Of a stretch of DNA of 5,865 nt, positions 1 to 5,579 are shown piece after piece. The position numbers and the translations under genes were made by a program. Source of the DNA: Methanobacteriota archaeon (GTDB lineage: Archaea; Thermoplasmatota; Poseidoniia; Poseidoniales; Poseidoniaceae); assembly GCA_002694245.1 (NCBI GenBank), contig NZLM01000080.1:1-5865 (forward strand), written 5' to 3'. Numbering within the stretch: position 1 is the first letter of the stretch; each line of letters opens with the position of its first letter. The notes beneath the pieces are model-generated. The model was not told the DNA's origin and made no database searches. It worked only from the letters and a program-made list of their open reading frames with translations.

Positions 1-89
1 AGAATAAACCGAACATCCTTATCTGTATATGCTAAACTTAGACGCCTGCAAAGGGCCCCTCTGCTCAAGCATTTTGTCAAAGGGTACCG

Positions 90-99
90 TTTAACAAAA
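90..99 (+). promoter_or_regulatory. Weak TATA-like box for the SemiSWEET gene
   Basis: The A/T-rich stretch TTTAACAAAA is centred about 24 nt before the ATG at 118. That is roughly where an archaeal TATA box would sit if the transcript were leaderless, which would agree with the missing Shine-Dalgarno site. The match to a TATA consensus is poor, so this is only a candidate. Confidence 0.25.
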
Positions 100-117
100 A
101 CACTCGATGCGCGATGC

Positions 118-396
118 ATGGCTGAACTATGGATTGAATCCATCGGTCTAATCGCCGGAGCTTTGGGTATAGTAGCATGGATTCCACAAATAAAAGAAGT
201 GTGGGTTCACAAAAAACACGATGGGATTTCGCTAACAACTTTTTCTATTGTAACAGTTGCACTATGCCTGTGGCTAATTTACGGCGTACTAATACGCTCA
301 GCTTCTATGATAATTGCGAATGTTATGACGCTAAGCGTAATTTTCGCAGTAATCTTAGGCGTCGTGCGCCTTAGAAGATCACGTTCGAATCAATAA
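118..396 (+). CDS. SemiSWEET / PQ-loop family small membrane transporter
   Basis: This 92-residue protein matches the SemiSWEET family (usually about 85-100 residues), whose members dimerise to form a sugar uniporter in the cytoplasmic membrane. Three hydrophobic helices are visible at about residues 5-24, 40-58 and 63-84. Helix 1 ends in the PQ motif (W21-I-P23-Q24), followed by a basic loop and the G-I-S signature (residues 36-38). Helix 2 carries W52 and the Y55-G56 pair, and helix 3 carries N69; a Trp and an Asn at these places line the sugar pocket in the family. The tail is arginine-rich, so probably cytoplasmic. The ATG at 118 is the only standard start in frame and gives the usual length. 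The frame is also open upstream to the window edge, but without ATG, GTG or TTG. No Shine-Dalgarno site is visible. The 3' end overlaps the convergent glutamine synthetase by 7 bp. The substrate cannot be told from sequence; sugar is the family default. Confidence 0.87.
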   Translation: MAELWIESIGLIAGALGIVAWIPQIKEVWVHKKHDGISLTTFSIVTVALCLWLIYGVLIRSASMIIANVMTLSVIFAVILGVVRLRRSRSNQ

Positions 397-1391
397 GCGG
401 ATTTTGTCGTTGTAATAATCGCTGCTGCAATCTTGTAAGGATCACCATTTGACGCTGGTCTGCGATCTTCCAATCTACCAACCCAACCGTCATCCTTGGT
501 TGTTACTGGAATTCTGATTGATGCGCCGCGGTCAGATACGCCGAAAGAGAACTCGTGGATAGATTGTGTCTCGTGAAGTCCGGTCAGTCTCTGGTCGTTG
601 TATGCTCCATATACGTCAATGTGCTTCTTGATGTTCTTTCCAAATGCTTCACAAATCTTTGTCATCAGCTCTTCGCCGCCCTCTTCTCGCATTCTCGTAT
701 CGGAAAAGTTTGCATGCATTCCACTACCATTCCAGTCTGTTGCTCCTAAGGGCTTTGGATGCCATTCGATGTGAAGTCCGTATTTCTCAGCATTGCGCTC
801 TGCTAGATAACGAGAAACCCAAATTTGATCTCCTGCATCTTTTGCCCCCTTTGCGAATATCTGGTATTCCCACTGGCCACAAGCGACTTCTGCGTTTATT
901 CCTTCAACATTCAGTCCCGCCTCAAGGCACTGGTCTAAGTGATCCTCGATGCATTCTCTGCCATAAGCATTCTTTGCACCCACTGAACAGTAAAACTGTC
1001 CTTGTGGGGTTTGATCACGTGGGAATCCGTATGGTAGGTTTGTTTCTGGGTCCCATAGGAAATACTCTTGCTCAAATCCAAACCAAAAGTCGTCATCGTC
1101 TTCTTCGATTGTCGCTCTGCCGTTAGTTGCGTGAGGTGTGCCGTCTGCGTTCATCACTTCACACATTACCAGGTATCCAGAGTTTCGGTCTGGGTCTGGG
1201 AATATTGCTACTGGTTTTAGAACACAGTCAGAAGAGCTTCCGTCTGCTTGGTTGGTCGAGGATCCGTCAAAATTCCACATTGGGCAATCTTCTAATTTGC
1301 CACTGAAATCTCTTCTTACCATAGTCTTGCTTCTCATGCTTTGTGTTGGCTCTTTCCCATCTAGCCAAATATACTCTAGTTTTGCCCACAT
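390..1391 (-). CDS. glnA: Glutamine synthetase, type II (eukaryote-like GSII)
   Basis: This 333-residue enzyme makes glutamine from glutamate, ammonia and ATP in the cytoplasm and is the entry point for ammonium assimilation. It is GSII, the type found in eukaryotes and some bacteria, not the roughly 450-residue GSI usual in archaea. Visible marks are N40-F-D-G-S-S-T near the N-terminus, the E-Q-E-Y metal motif (E107, E109), G-I-N-A-E (E168), G-Q-W-E-Y-Q (E175), the N-G-S-G-M-H motif (H226), R-L-T-G-L-H-E-T (R268, E274), R-G-A-S-I-R (R288, R293) and L-E-D-R-R-P (E308). Order and spacing match the human enzyme's metal and substrate ligands, so it should be active. An acidic run at about 96-101 precedes the metal motif. 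I chose the ATG at 1391 over an in-frame TTG at 1400 because M-W-A-K-L-E-Y-I-W-L-D-G starts like other GSII proteins and the TATA box predicts a short leader. GSII is not known to be adenylylated, so control is probably transcriptional. Confidence 0.95.
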   Translation of the reverse strand: MWAKLEYIWLDGKEPTQSMRSKTMVRRDFSGKLEDCPMWNFDGSSTNQADGSSSDCVLKPVAIFPDPDRNSGYLVMCEVMNADGTPHATNGRATIEEDDDDFWFGFEQEYFLWDPETNLPYGFPRDQTPQGQFYCSVGAKNAYGRECIEDHLDQCLEAGLNVEGINAEVACGQWEYQIFAKGAKDAGDQIWVSRYLAERNAEKYGLHIEWHPKPLGATDWNGSGMHANFSDTRMREEGGEELMTKICEAFGKNIKKHIDVYGAYNDQRLTGLHETQSIHEFSFGVSDRGASIRIPVTTKDDGWVGRLEDRRPASNGDPYKIAAAIITTTKSAY

Positions 1392-1420
1392 TGGTATCAA
1401 TGCGCCCGTTAAGCCTAGGG

Positions 1421-1430
1421 TATATTATAC
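1421..1430 (-). promoter_or_regulatory. Archaeal TATA box for the glutamine synthetase gene
   Basis: Read on the minus strand this is GTATAATATA, the best TATA-like match in the window. Its centre is about 34 nt upstream of the ATG at 1391. With the usual archaeal spacing of about 26 nt, transcription would start near 1399 and leave a leader of roughly 8 nt, too short for a normal Shine-Dalgarno site. This supports the 1391 start over the TTG at 1400. Confidence 0.6.
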
Positions 1431-1489
1431 AATCGCACAATATTTTAAACAAAATCTACGATTTATTATCAAATAAAATGTAAATTAAT

Positions 1490-1501
1490 GCTCAAATGAG
1501 C
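1490..1501. promoter_or_regulatory. Operator-like palindrome 1 (GCTCA-AA-TGAGC)
   Basis: Five-base inverted arms GCTCA and TGAGC are separated by AA. It lies about 70 bp upstream of the glutamine synthetase TATA box, within the composite repeat block. One arm recurs as part of TGCTCAAATG at 1532-1541. This is the size of a dimeric regulator half-site pair, but binding is unproven. Confidence 0.4.
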
Positions 1502-1543
1502 AAATCAAGTGTTATATTTAATGAAGATAATTGCTCAAATGCA

Positions 1544-1555
1544 AGGCAATTGCCT
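1544..1555. promoter_or_regulatory. Operator-like palindrome 2 (perfect 12-bp, AGGCAATTGCCT)
   Basis: This is a perfect 12-bp dyad without a spacer, directly after the second TGCTCAAATG copy. Without a loop it is not a convincing RNA hairpin, so a DNA site for a dimeric protein is likelier than a terminator. Its core differs from the other two palindromes, so it may bind something else or be chance. Confidence 0.35.
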
Positions 1556-1567
1556 GTCAAAATGTAA

Positions 1568-1579
1568 ATTTGCGCAAAT
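1568..1579. promoter_or_regulatory. Operator-like palindrome 3 (perfect 12-bp, ATTTGCGCAAAT)
   Basis: This perfect 12-bp dyad has TTTG/CAAA half-sites, a shape seen for many dimeric winged-helix or Lrp/AsnC-type regulators. It overlaps both words of the second composite repeat copy and ends 9 bp before the hydrolase stop codon. A related sequence, GTTTGCGACAAAC, sits just before the reductase start at 3438. Confidence 0.45.
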
Positions 1580-1580
1580 C

Positions 1581-1585
1581 AAAAA
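1581..1585 (-). terminator. Possible T-run terminator of the hydrolase gene
   Basis: On the minus strand a run of five T follows three bases after the hydrolase stop codon. Archaeal transcription often ends at T-rich stretches without a hairpin. The run is short, so read-through towards the glutamine synthetase cannot be excluded. Confidence 0.28.
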
Positions 1586-1588
1586 CTT

Positions 1589-3379
1589 TCAGTTGTTTGC
1601 AGCATCCTCGCCTTGCGGGGTGATAAATACAGAGCTTCCGTCTCTATCAATTTGGGGAAATGAGAATGTCCCGCCATTGATTGAGACTGGGCATGAGTTG
1701 CCACAAGCAGGTGCGAGATAGTCTTCTCCAGTCTCTGTTAATACAAGCCTTATACCGTGCCCTGCGGGTAAAATTACGTCAAGGCCTTGAAATTCCATCA
1801 ACATCACAAGGTCTTGTCCCGGGAATACTGTCTGTGGATCATATCCTCCTGCGTGGTATCTTATGTCCATTGTTGCATGCCCAAGCCTTAGGCCTGTCTC
1901 GGCATCCTGTAGTTCGGCGAATACCTGTCCACCATCCCAAGATGCTGTCACGTCAAGATGAAGAGTTGGCAACCCTGCAATGTGCACATCTTGTTCAAAG
2001 CCGTCGCATGTGATTGTCACAGATTGGACTCCGCCTCCTACAACAGAAACTCCGCCGACATTGCTTCCTTGCTGATTACATGACGCCAAATCGACAGATT
2101 GCCAAGTTGCGTCTTGTGGAGGCCACAATTCTTCTATTCTCCATTCTCCATCATTTCTTTGAATTTGTGCGTGGTTGTCAGGCTTAGGCCCAACGCCTTT
2201 CAGATAGTATTCGAACCATTCAAACAAATCTTGGGCCCAATCCCATCTTGTCATGTTATGAATCGCTTCACCGCCATATCCCGAATCCTGGGCATTGTGC
2301 TTGCTCCATTGATCTGGATAGTTATGTTCCCATTGTCCGAGCATGCCCCTGACATCATAGCCTGCGGCGGAGTAGTCTAGATACCAATTCACCCCTGAAG
2401 GACCACCAAACACTTGGTGGGGATCTACATTCCAGTCCTGCATCCCCTGAATCCAGTAAATTGACCCGTTCCAATTTTGGAATGCCTTGTCGATATGGCT
2501 CCTTTCTTCGTAATAATTTTCCATGTATGGATCAAGTTCACCCAACCCGTATGTTACTGGGCCTGCAAATATCCCTTCAACAATATCTGGGCATATGTTA
2601 TCTAAGTCATCACCGTTGTAATCTACAGTACTTCCAAAGTAATTCATGTGCATTATTTGGCTGCGAGCTTCAGCAGAACCGTTCTTGTAAAGTAAAGGAT
2701 GTAGAGCGGTAGTTCCTGAAATTGGAACTATTGTTTTCAGATGTTCACTGCCAAGGGCTGCTGCTTCCCACTGCGTTGCACCCTCGTAGGATTTACCGTA
2801 AAGCCCCACATTACCATTTGACCAGTTTTGTTGGCCTAACCATTCTACAGCACTATGAATCCCAAGGCCTTCACCCGCACCCCTATAATCGAAACATCCT
2901 GACGATTCTTCTGTACCAAATACCGAAACTTGAGCTAAGGCGTAACCGTGTGGAACATAATTTTCGTAAATGAACTCTCCTCTGCCTGCTGCGACTACGT
3001 TTGTGGCCCCTGATTCTGAGCCTGGCTGGCCGTAGGAATAGTATGGACTAATTATTGCAATCACTGGAACCTTTTCGCCCATTTCTGTGTTAGAGGGCAG
3101 CCAATACGATAGGTGAACATTAGATGTTGGGGGTCCTGTCTCCCATATATCTGATGTGTCTACCTCTATCATAGCCTCTTGCACATCAAGAGCAGTATAC
3201 GGTCCACGCTCTAGCAATATGGAGTAAGATCCGTTCCATTCCCAGTCTTGGTTGACTCTATCATAAATATCTGGATAGTAAGGCTCTGTCGCTTGATTTT
3301 CTGTGAAATCTTCAGCGCCAAAACAGCCGGCTAACGGGCCCACTAAGACCAGGGTTGCCAACACCACTGCTATCCGCAT
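1589..3379 (-). CDS. Secreted lipoprotein hydrolase, CocE / X-Pro dipeptidyl-peptidase (S15) family
   Basis: This 596-residue protein belongs to the S15/CocE alpha/beta hydrolases, which cleave X-Pro dipeptides from peptide ends or act on esters and acylated substrates. It begins with a lipoprotein signal: M-R, a hydrophobic stretch and the lipobox L16-A-G-C19, so the mature protein should be lipid-anchored outside the cell. The nucleophile is S197 in G-K-S-Y-E-G; likely partners are D315 (G-M-Q-D-W-N-V-D-P) and H352 (G-Q-W-E-H). From about 415 to the end is a beta-rich region typical of the PepX C-terminal jelly-roll domain, with a C-x-x-x-C pair near 559-563. I chose the ATG at 3379 because it places the signal peptide at the N-terminus. 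An ATG at 3400 adds seven residues and is possible. The open frame extends upstream to 3586, but there it is antisense to the reductase and looks like a shadow. The likely role is degrading dissolved protein or polymers; the exact substrate is unknown. Confidence 0.9.
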   Translation of the reverse strand: MRIAVVLATLVLVGPLAGCFGAEDFTENQATEPYYPDIYDRVNQDWEWNGSYSILLERGPYTALDVQEAMIEVDTSDIWETGPPTSNVHLSYWLPSNTEMGEKVPVIAIISPYYSYGQPGSESGATNVVAAGRGEFIYENYVPHGYALAQVSVFGTEESSGCFDYRGAGEGLGIHSAVEWLGQQNWSNGNVGLYGKSYEGATQWEAAALGSEHLKTIVPISGTTALHPLLYKNGSAEARSQIMHMNYFGSTVDYNGDDLDNICPDIVEGIFAGPVTYGLGELDPYMENYYEERSHIDKAFQNWNGSIYWIQGMQDWNVDPHQVFGGPSGVNWYLDYSAAGYDVRGMLGQWEHNYPDQWSKHNAQDSGYGGEAIHNMTRWDWAQDLFEWFEYYLKGVGPKPDNHAQIQRNDGEWRIEELWPPQDATWQSVDLASCNQQGSNVGGVSVVGGGVQSVTITCDGFEQDVHIAGLPTLHLDVTASWDGGQVFAELQDAETGLRLGHATMDIRYHAGGYDPQTVFPGQDLVMLMEFQGLDVILPAGHGIRLVLTETGEDYLAPACGNSCPVSINGGTFSFPQIDRDGSSVFITPQGEDAANN

Positions 3380-3424
3380 CGAACTATGCGTAGCGTTCAT
3401 GCGGCAAGAAGATGACCCTGAAGC

Positions 3425-3437
3425 GTTTGCGACAAAC
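3425..3437. promoter_or_regulatory. Inverted repeat directly before the reductase start
   Basis: GTTTG-CGA-CAAAC has perfect 5-bp arms and a 3-bp centre and ends at the base before the ATG at 3438. It lies in the 58-bp gap between the divergent hydrolase and reductase starts. It resembles the ATTTGCGCAAAT dyad upstream of glutamine synthetase, with one extra central base. If translation started at 3399 this stretch would be coding instead. No convincing TATA box is visible in the gap for either direction. Confidence 0.3.
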
Positions 3438-4391
3438 ATGCCGGTTCTGGTCACAGGCGCCACTGGATTTATTGGAGCGCATGTGGTCAAGGAGTTGCTT
3501 TCTAGAGGAGTTACCGTTAGAGCCATGGTAAGGGACCTGTCCTTGGCAGAAATGTTTGAACATGATAGCAATCTTGAAATCGTCAAGGCAGATTTGTTTG
3601 ATGTAGAATCCTTACGTTCTGCAGTGGATGGTTGTGAGGAAGTTATTCACTGCGCAGCATCACTTTACGTTGGAGCTAATGATGTGAAGAAGGAAGTTAT
3701 CGACCCTTCCATTACAGGTGTTAGAAATCTATGCAAGGTTATGGATAATGTAACTAAAATTGTACATACATCCTCTGTTGCAGCGATCAGGTCAACAAAT
3801 TTTGAAAATGGTAAGGTGTTTGATTGCAACGATTGGTGTAATGATGCTAGTGAAAATTCAAATGCTTATGGATATGCCAAGGCAGAGGCTGAAAAAATCA
3901 TGAGAGATTGGGCTGATGGTAGGGATGTGAGATTAATCACAATTCACCCGTCAATTGTTTTTGGTCCAATATTACATAGAAGACATCTTGAGGGTTCTAT
4001 GTCCTATCTCAAGCACTTTGCTTCAGGCTCACGGTTTGTTCTAAATATTCACATCAATTTTGTAGATGTTAGAGATGTTGCCATCGCTCATGTTGAAGCA
4101 TTGAATAAAGGTAAGGATCGCTCGAGATATATTATTCACAAAAAAGGGATGTGGATGAAAGAAATAGGAATGATGCTATCAAGATCAACTAACAAGAAAT
4201 ATGCTACTTTGAGACTGCCCAGCATATTTGCCTACCTATTTGCTGCCTTACACCCAAAATTGTCTATCAAACAGCTAAAAGGGTCGCTAGGGACATATGT
4301 TTCATATGATGTGGGCGATGCTTTTGCGGATTTATCTCTACCAAACTACGATCCTGAAACCACCTTACTAGATTCAATTAATTCAATTTAG
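3438..4391 (+). CDS. Extended short-chain dehydrogenase/reductase, dihydroflavonol-4-reductase-like
   Basis: This 317-residue protein is an NAD(P)-dependent extended SDR, closest in character to the dihydroflavonol reductase / cinnamoyl-CoA reductase / 3-beta-hydroxysteroid dehydrogenase group. The Rossmann motif G7-A-T-G10-F-I-G13 follows a first beta strand (residues 2-6). The active-site serine is S112 or S113 in H-T-S-S-V, and the catalytic pair is Y144-x-x-x-K148. The H-P-S-I-V-F-G-P strand-loop (170-177) is typical of the group. The ATG at 3438 puts the nucleotide-binding strand at the N-terminus as usual; the in-frame ATG at 3399 would add 13 polar residues and overlap the hydrolase's alternative start. 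No Shine-Dalgarno site is seen. It is followed after 38 nt by pyrF in the same direction and is probably co-transcribed. The substrate is unknown: a sugar nucleotide, an isoprenoid or another carbonyl are all possible. Confidence 0.88.
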   Translation: MPVLVTGATGFIGAHVVKELLSRGVTVRAMVRDLSLAEMFEHDSNLEIVKADLFDVESLRSAVDGCEEVIHCAASLYVGANDVKKEVIDPSITGVRNLCKVMDNVTKIVHTSSVAAIRSTNFENGKVFDCNDWCNDASENSNAYGYAKAEAEKIMRDWADGRDVRLITIHPSIVFGPILHRRHLEGSMSYLKHFASGSRFVLNIHINFVDVRDVAIAHVEALNKGKDRSRYIIHKKGMWMKEIGMMLSRSTNKKYATLRLPSIFAYLFAALHPKLSIKQLKGSLGTYVSYDVGDAFADLSLPNYDPETTLLDSINSI

Positions 4392-4429
4392 TCGTAAGAT
4401 TGACACATTAGCCGCCTTTGGATATATTG

Positions 4430-5224
4430 ATGGCGGAGGAGATTTGGGGTGAGCGGTGGACTCAGGCCACCTCCGATATTGCAAAAAAGTACATGGAAAT
4501 TTCTGTGAAGAAAAAAAGCCTGGTTTGCCTTGCTGCAGACAGAAATACCATGCAAGGCTTGTTTGATTTAATTGAAGAAGTTGGACCTCATATTGCAGCG
4601 CTCAAAACGCATGTCGATCTTGTAGATGATTGGACTCCTGAATCTTGGAGCAAATTTTGTAAAAAGGCGAACGATGCTGATTTACTGATTTTTGAAGATA
4701 GGAAATTTGCTGATATTGGTAAAATTACCAGAAACCAAATGTCTGGAATTTACAATATTAGACAGTGGAGTGACCTCGTTACTGCACACTTGATCAGTGG
4801 TCCTGATATTGTTGATGGAATACAGTCTGCTTGGAGTGATGTTGGAAGGTCTGGCGGTGTTTTATTGTTAGCTCAAATGTCTAGTAGAGGCAATCTGCTA
4901 AATCACGATTATACTGACAAAGTAGTATCCTCTGGTAAACAGCATCGAGGGGTTTTCGGGTTTATCGGCAACGGCTCACGCCCTAAGGAATTGAAGGAGT
5001 TAAGAGATAAAGTTGGATATGAGAAGATGATTTGGACGCCGGGCGTAAATATCGCAGTTGGCGACGGAGAGATGGGGCAAAGATATGGAGACCCCAGAGA
5101 GGCGATTCTTGCCGGTTCTGATTGTATCATAGTCGGTAGCGGCATACACAAGTCCGAGAGTCCAAAAAAAGAAGCTGCGAAATACGCAGATGTCTCGTGG
5201 AATGCCCTAATTGAGAGAGACTGA
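4430..5224 (+). CDS. pyrF: Orotidine-5'-phosphate decarboxylase, eukaryote-like (URA3 type)
   Basis: This 264-residue protein catalyses the last step of UMP synthesis, decarboxylating orotidine monophosphate in the cytoplasm. It resembles yeast URA3 more than the shorter archaeal enzymes. The catalytic set is present: D37, K59 in L-K-T-H-V-D, and D90, K92 and D95 in F-E-D-R-K-F-A-D-I-G. The phosphate-loop residues Q217 and Y219 (G-Q-R-Y) match yeast Q215 and Y217. The arginine expected in the last strand (I-I-V-G-R-G in yeast, R235) is serine here (S237), although the alignment to yeast is ungapped from T-P-G-V onward. R218 or K241 might compensate. The ATG at 4430 gives a compact N-terminus; an in-frame TTG at 4418 would add four residues. 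It lies 38 nt after the reductase, and the next gene begins 1 nt after its stop, so an operon is likely. Confidence 0.93.
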   Translation: MAEEIWGERWTQATSDIAKKYMEISVKKKSLVCLAADRNTMQGLFDLIEEVGPHIAALKTHVDLVDDWTPESWSKFCKKANDADLLIFEDRKFADIGKITRNQMSGIYNIRQWSDLVTAHLISGPDIVDGIQSAWSDVGRSGGVLLLAQMSSRGNLLNHDYTDKVVSSGKQHRGVFGFIGNGSRPKELKELRDKVGYEKMIWTPGVNIAVGDGEMGQRYGDPREAILAGSDCIIVGSGIHKSESPKKEAAKYADVSWNALIERD

Positions 5225-5225
5225 T

Positions 5226-5579
5226 ATGGAATATTTAGTGACGTGGCTGATTGGTTTGCCAATGCTTGTTGGTATTGGTTGGGCGGTTTGGTATTACTGG
5301 AATAGCAGCAATACTTTAGATGCAAGAATCAGAAATGGAGACTTGGAGTTACTCAACTCGCCAAATTACAAAATTACAGAAGTTGTTAGAGCGCCTCCTG
5401 GAAGTAGCGTCGAGAAAGTTACTTCACAAGTTATAGTTCCCAATGGAGGGAATTTCATACAGCAACGTTTACCGGATGGCAATATTGCATTAATCCCAGT
5501 TAACTCAATACCTAGGCCGGTCAGATCAGACCTGCAGTCCACGCATACCAGCCCCCAGCTCCAAGAGCTCCCAGAATAA
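5226..5579 (+). CDS. Small single-pass membrane protein of unknown function
   Basis: I do not recognise this 117-residue protein. Residues 1-25 form a hydrophobic, Trp/Tyr-rich helix that should act as a membrane anchor or uncleaved signal. The rest is polar, with a small beta-prone region at about 38-92 and a Pro/Ser/Gln-rich, probably disordered tail from about 95. The ATG at 5226 begins one base after the pyrF stop, and the GAGAGA just upstream may be a weak ribosome site, so translation may be coupled to pyrF. An in-frame TTG at 5211 would overlap pyrF and is less likely. The last 59 bp overlap the convergent receiver-protein gene. The protein-like composition and operon position support a real gene, but no function can be assigned. 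Confidence 0.68.
   Translation: MEYLVTWLIGLPMLVGIGWAVWYYWNSSNTLDARIRNGDLELLNSPNYKITEVVRAPPGSSVEKVTSQVIVPNGGNFIQQRLPDGNIALIPVNSIPRPVRSDLQSTHTSPQLQELPE

Larger units (their letters stand above)
1475..1582. repeat. Composite direct repeat upstream of the glutamine synthetase promoter
   Basis: The 12-mer AAAATGTAAATT occurs exactly at 1475-1486 and 1559-1570, 84 bp apart. Each copy is followed by the same 9-mer GCAAATCAA (1500-1508 and 1574-1582), after 13 nt in the first copy and 3 nt in the second. The spacers thus differ by 10 nt, about one turn of the helix. A third shared word, TGCTCAAATG, occurs at 1489-1498 and 1532-1541. The block lies between the end of the hydrolase gene and the glutamine synthetase TATA box, so it most likely serves the synthetase. 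A regulator-binding array is the simplest reading; a decayed local duplication is the alternative. Confidence 0.6.

Noticed and set aside
644..1126. A 160-codon open frame on the plus strand
   Set aside because: It lies wholly antisense to well-conserved glutamine synthetase and its composition (Leu/His/Arg/Ser-rich) is typical of a shadow frame.
1544..1579. Hairpin terminator after the hydrolase gene
   Set aside because: The two perfect dyads here have no loop, so stable RNA hairpins are unlikely; DNA-binding sites fit better.
1475..1582. CRISPR array or mobile-element ends
   Set aside because: There are only two copies of short words with unequal inner spacing, no regular spacers, no cas gene, no transposase and no target duplication.
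1392..1588. A tRNA or other structured RNA gene in the AT-rich gap
   Set aside because: No cloverleaf, T-loop consensus or long paired stem could be found; the short dyads do not join into a larger fold.
1681..2973. Several 80-110-codon plus-strand frames
   Set aside because: All lie antisense inside the hydrolase gene, have no credible protein features, and change frame from one to the next.
3303..3437. Reductase starting at the GTG at 3303 or the ATG at 3399
   Set aside because: The nucleotide-binding strand normally begins at the N-terminus, which fits 3438; the upstream part is antisense to the hydrolase signal peptide or polar and unlike the family.
3380..3586. N-terminal extension of the hydrolase of up to 69 residues
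   Set aside because: It would bury the lipoprotein signal peptide inside the protein, and the stretch is antisense to the nucleotide-binding region of the reductase, so it is a shadow frame.
4909..5325. A 138-codon open frame on the minus strand
   Set aside because: It is antisense to the conserved second half of PyrF and the start of the next gene and shows no recognisable domain or membrane segment.
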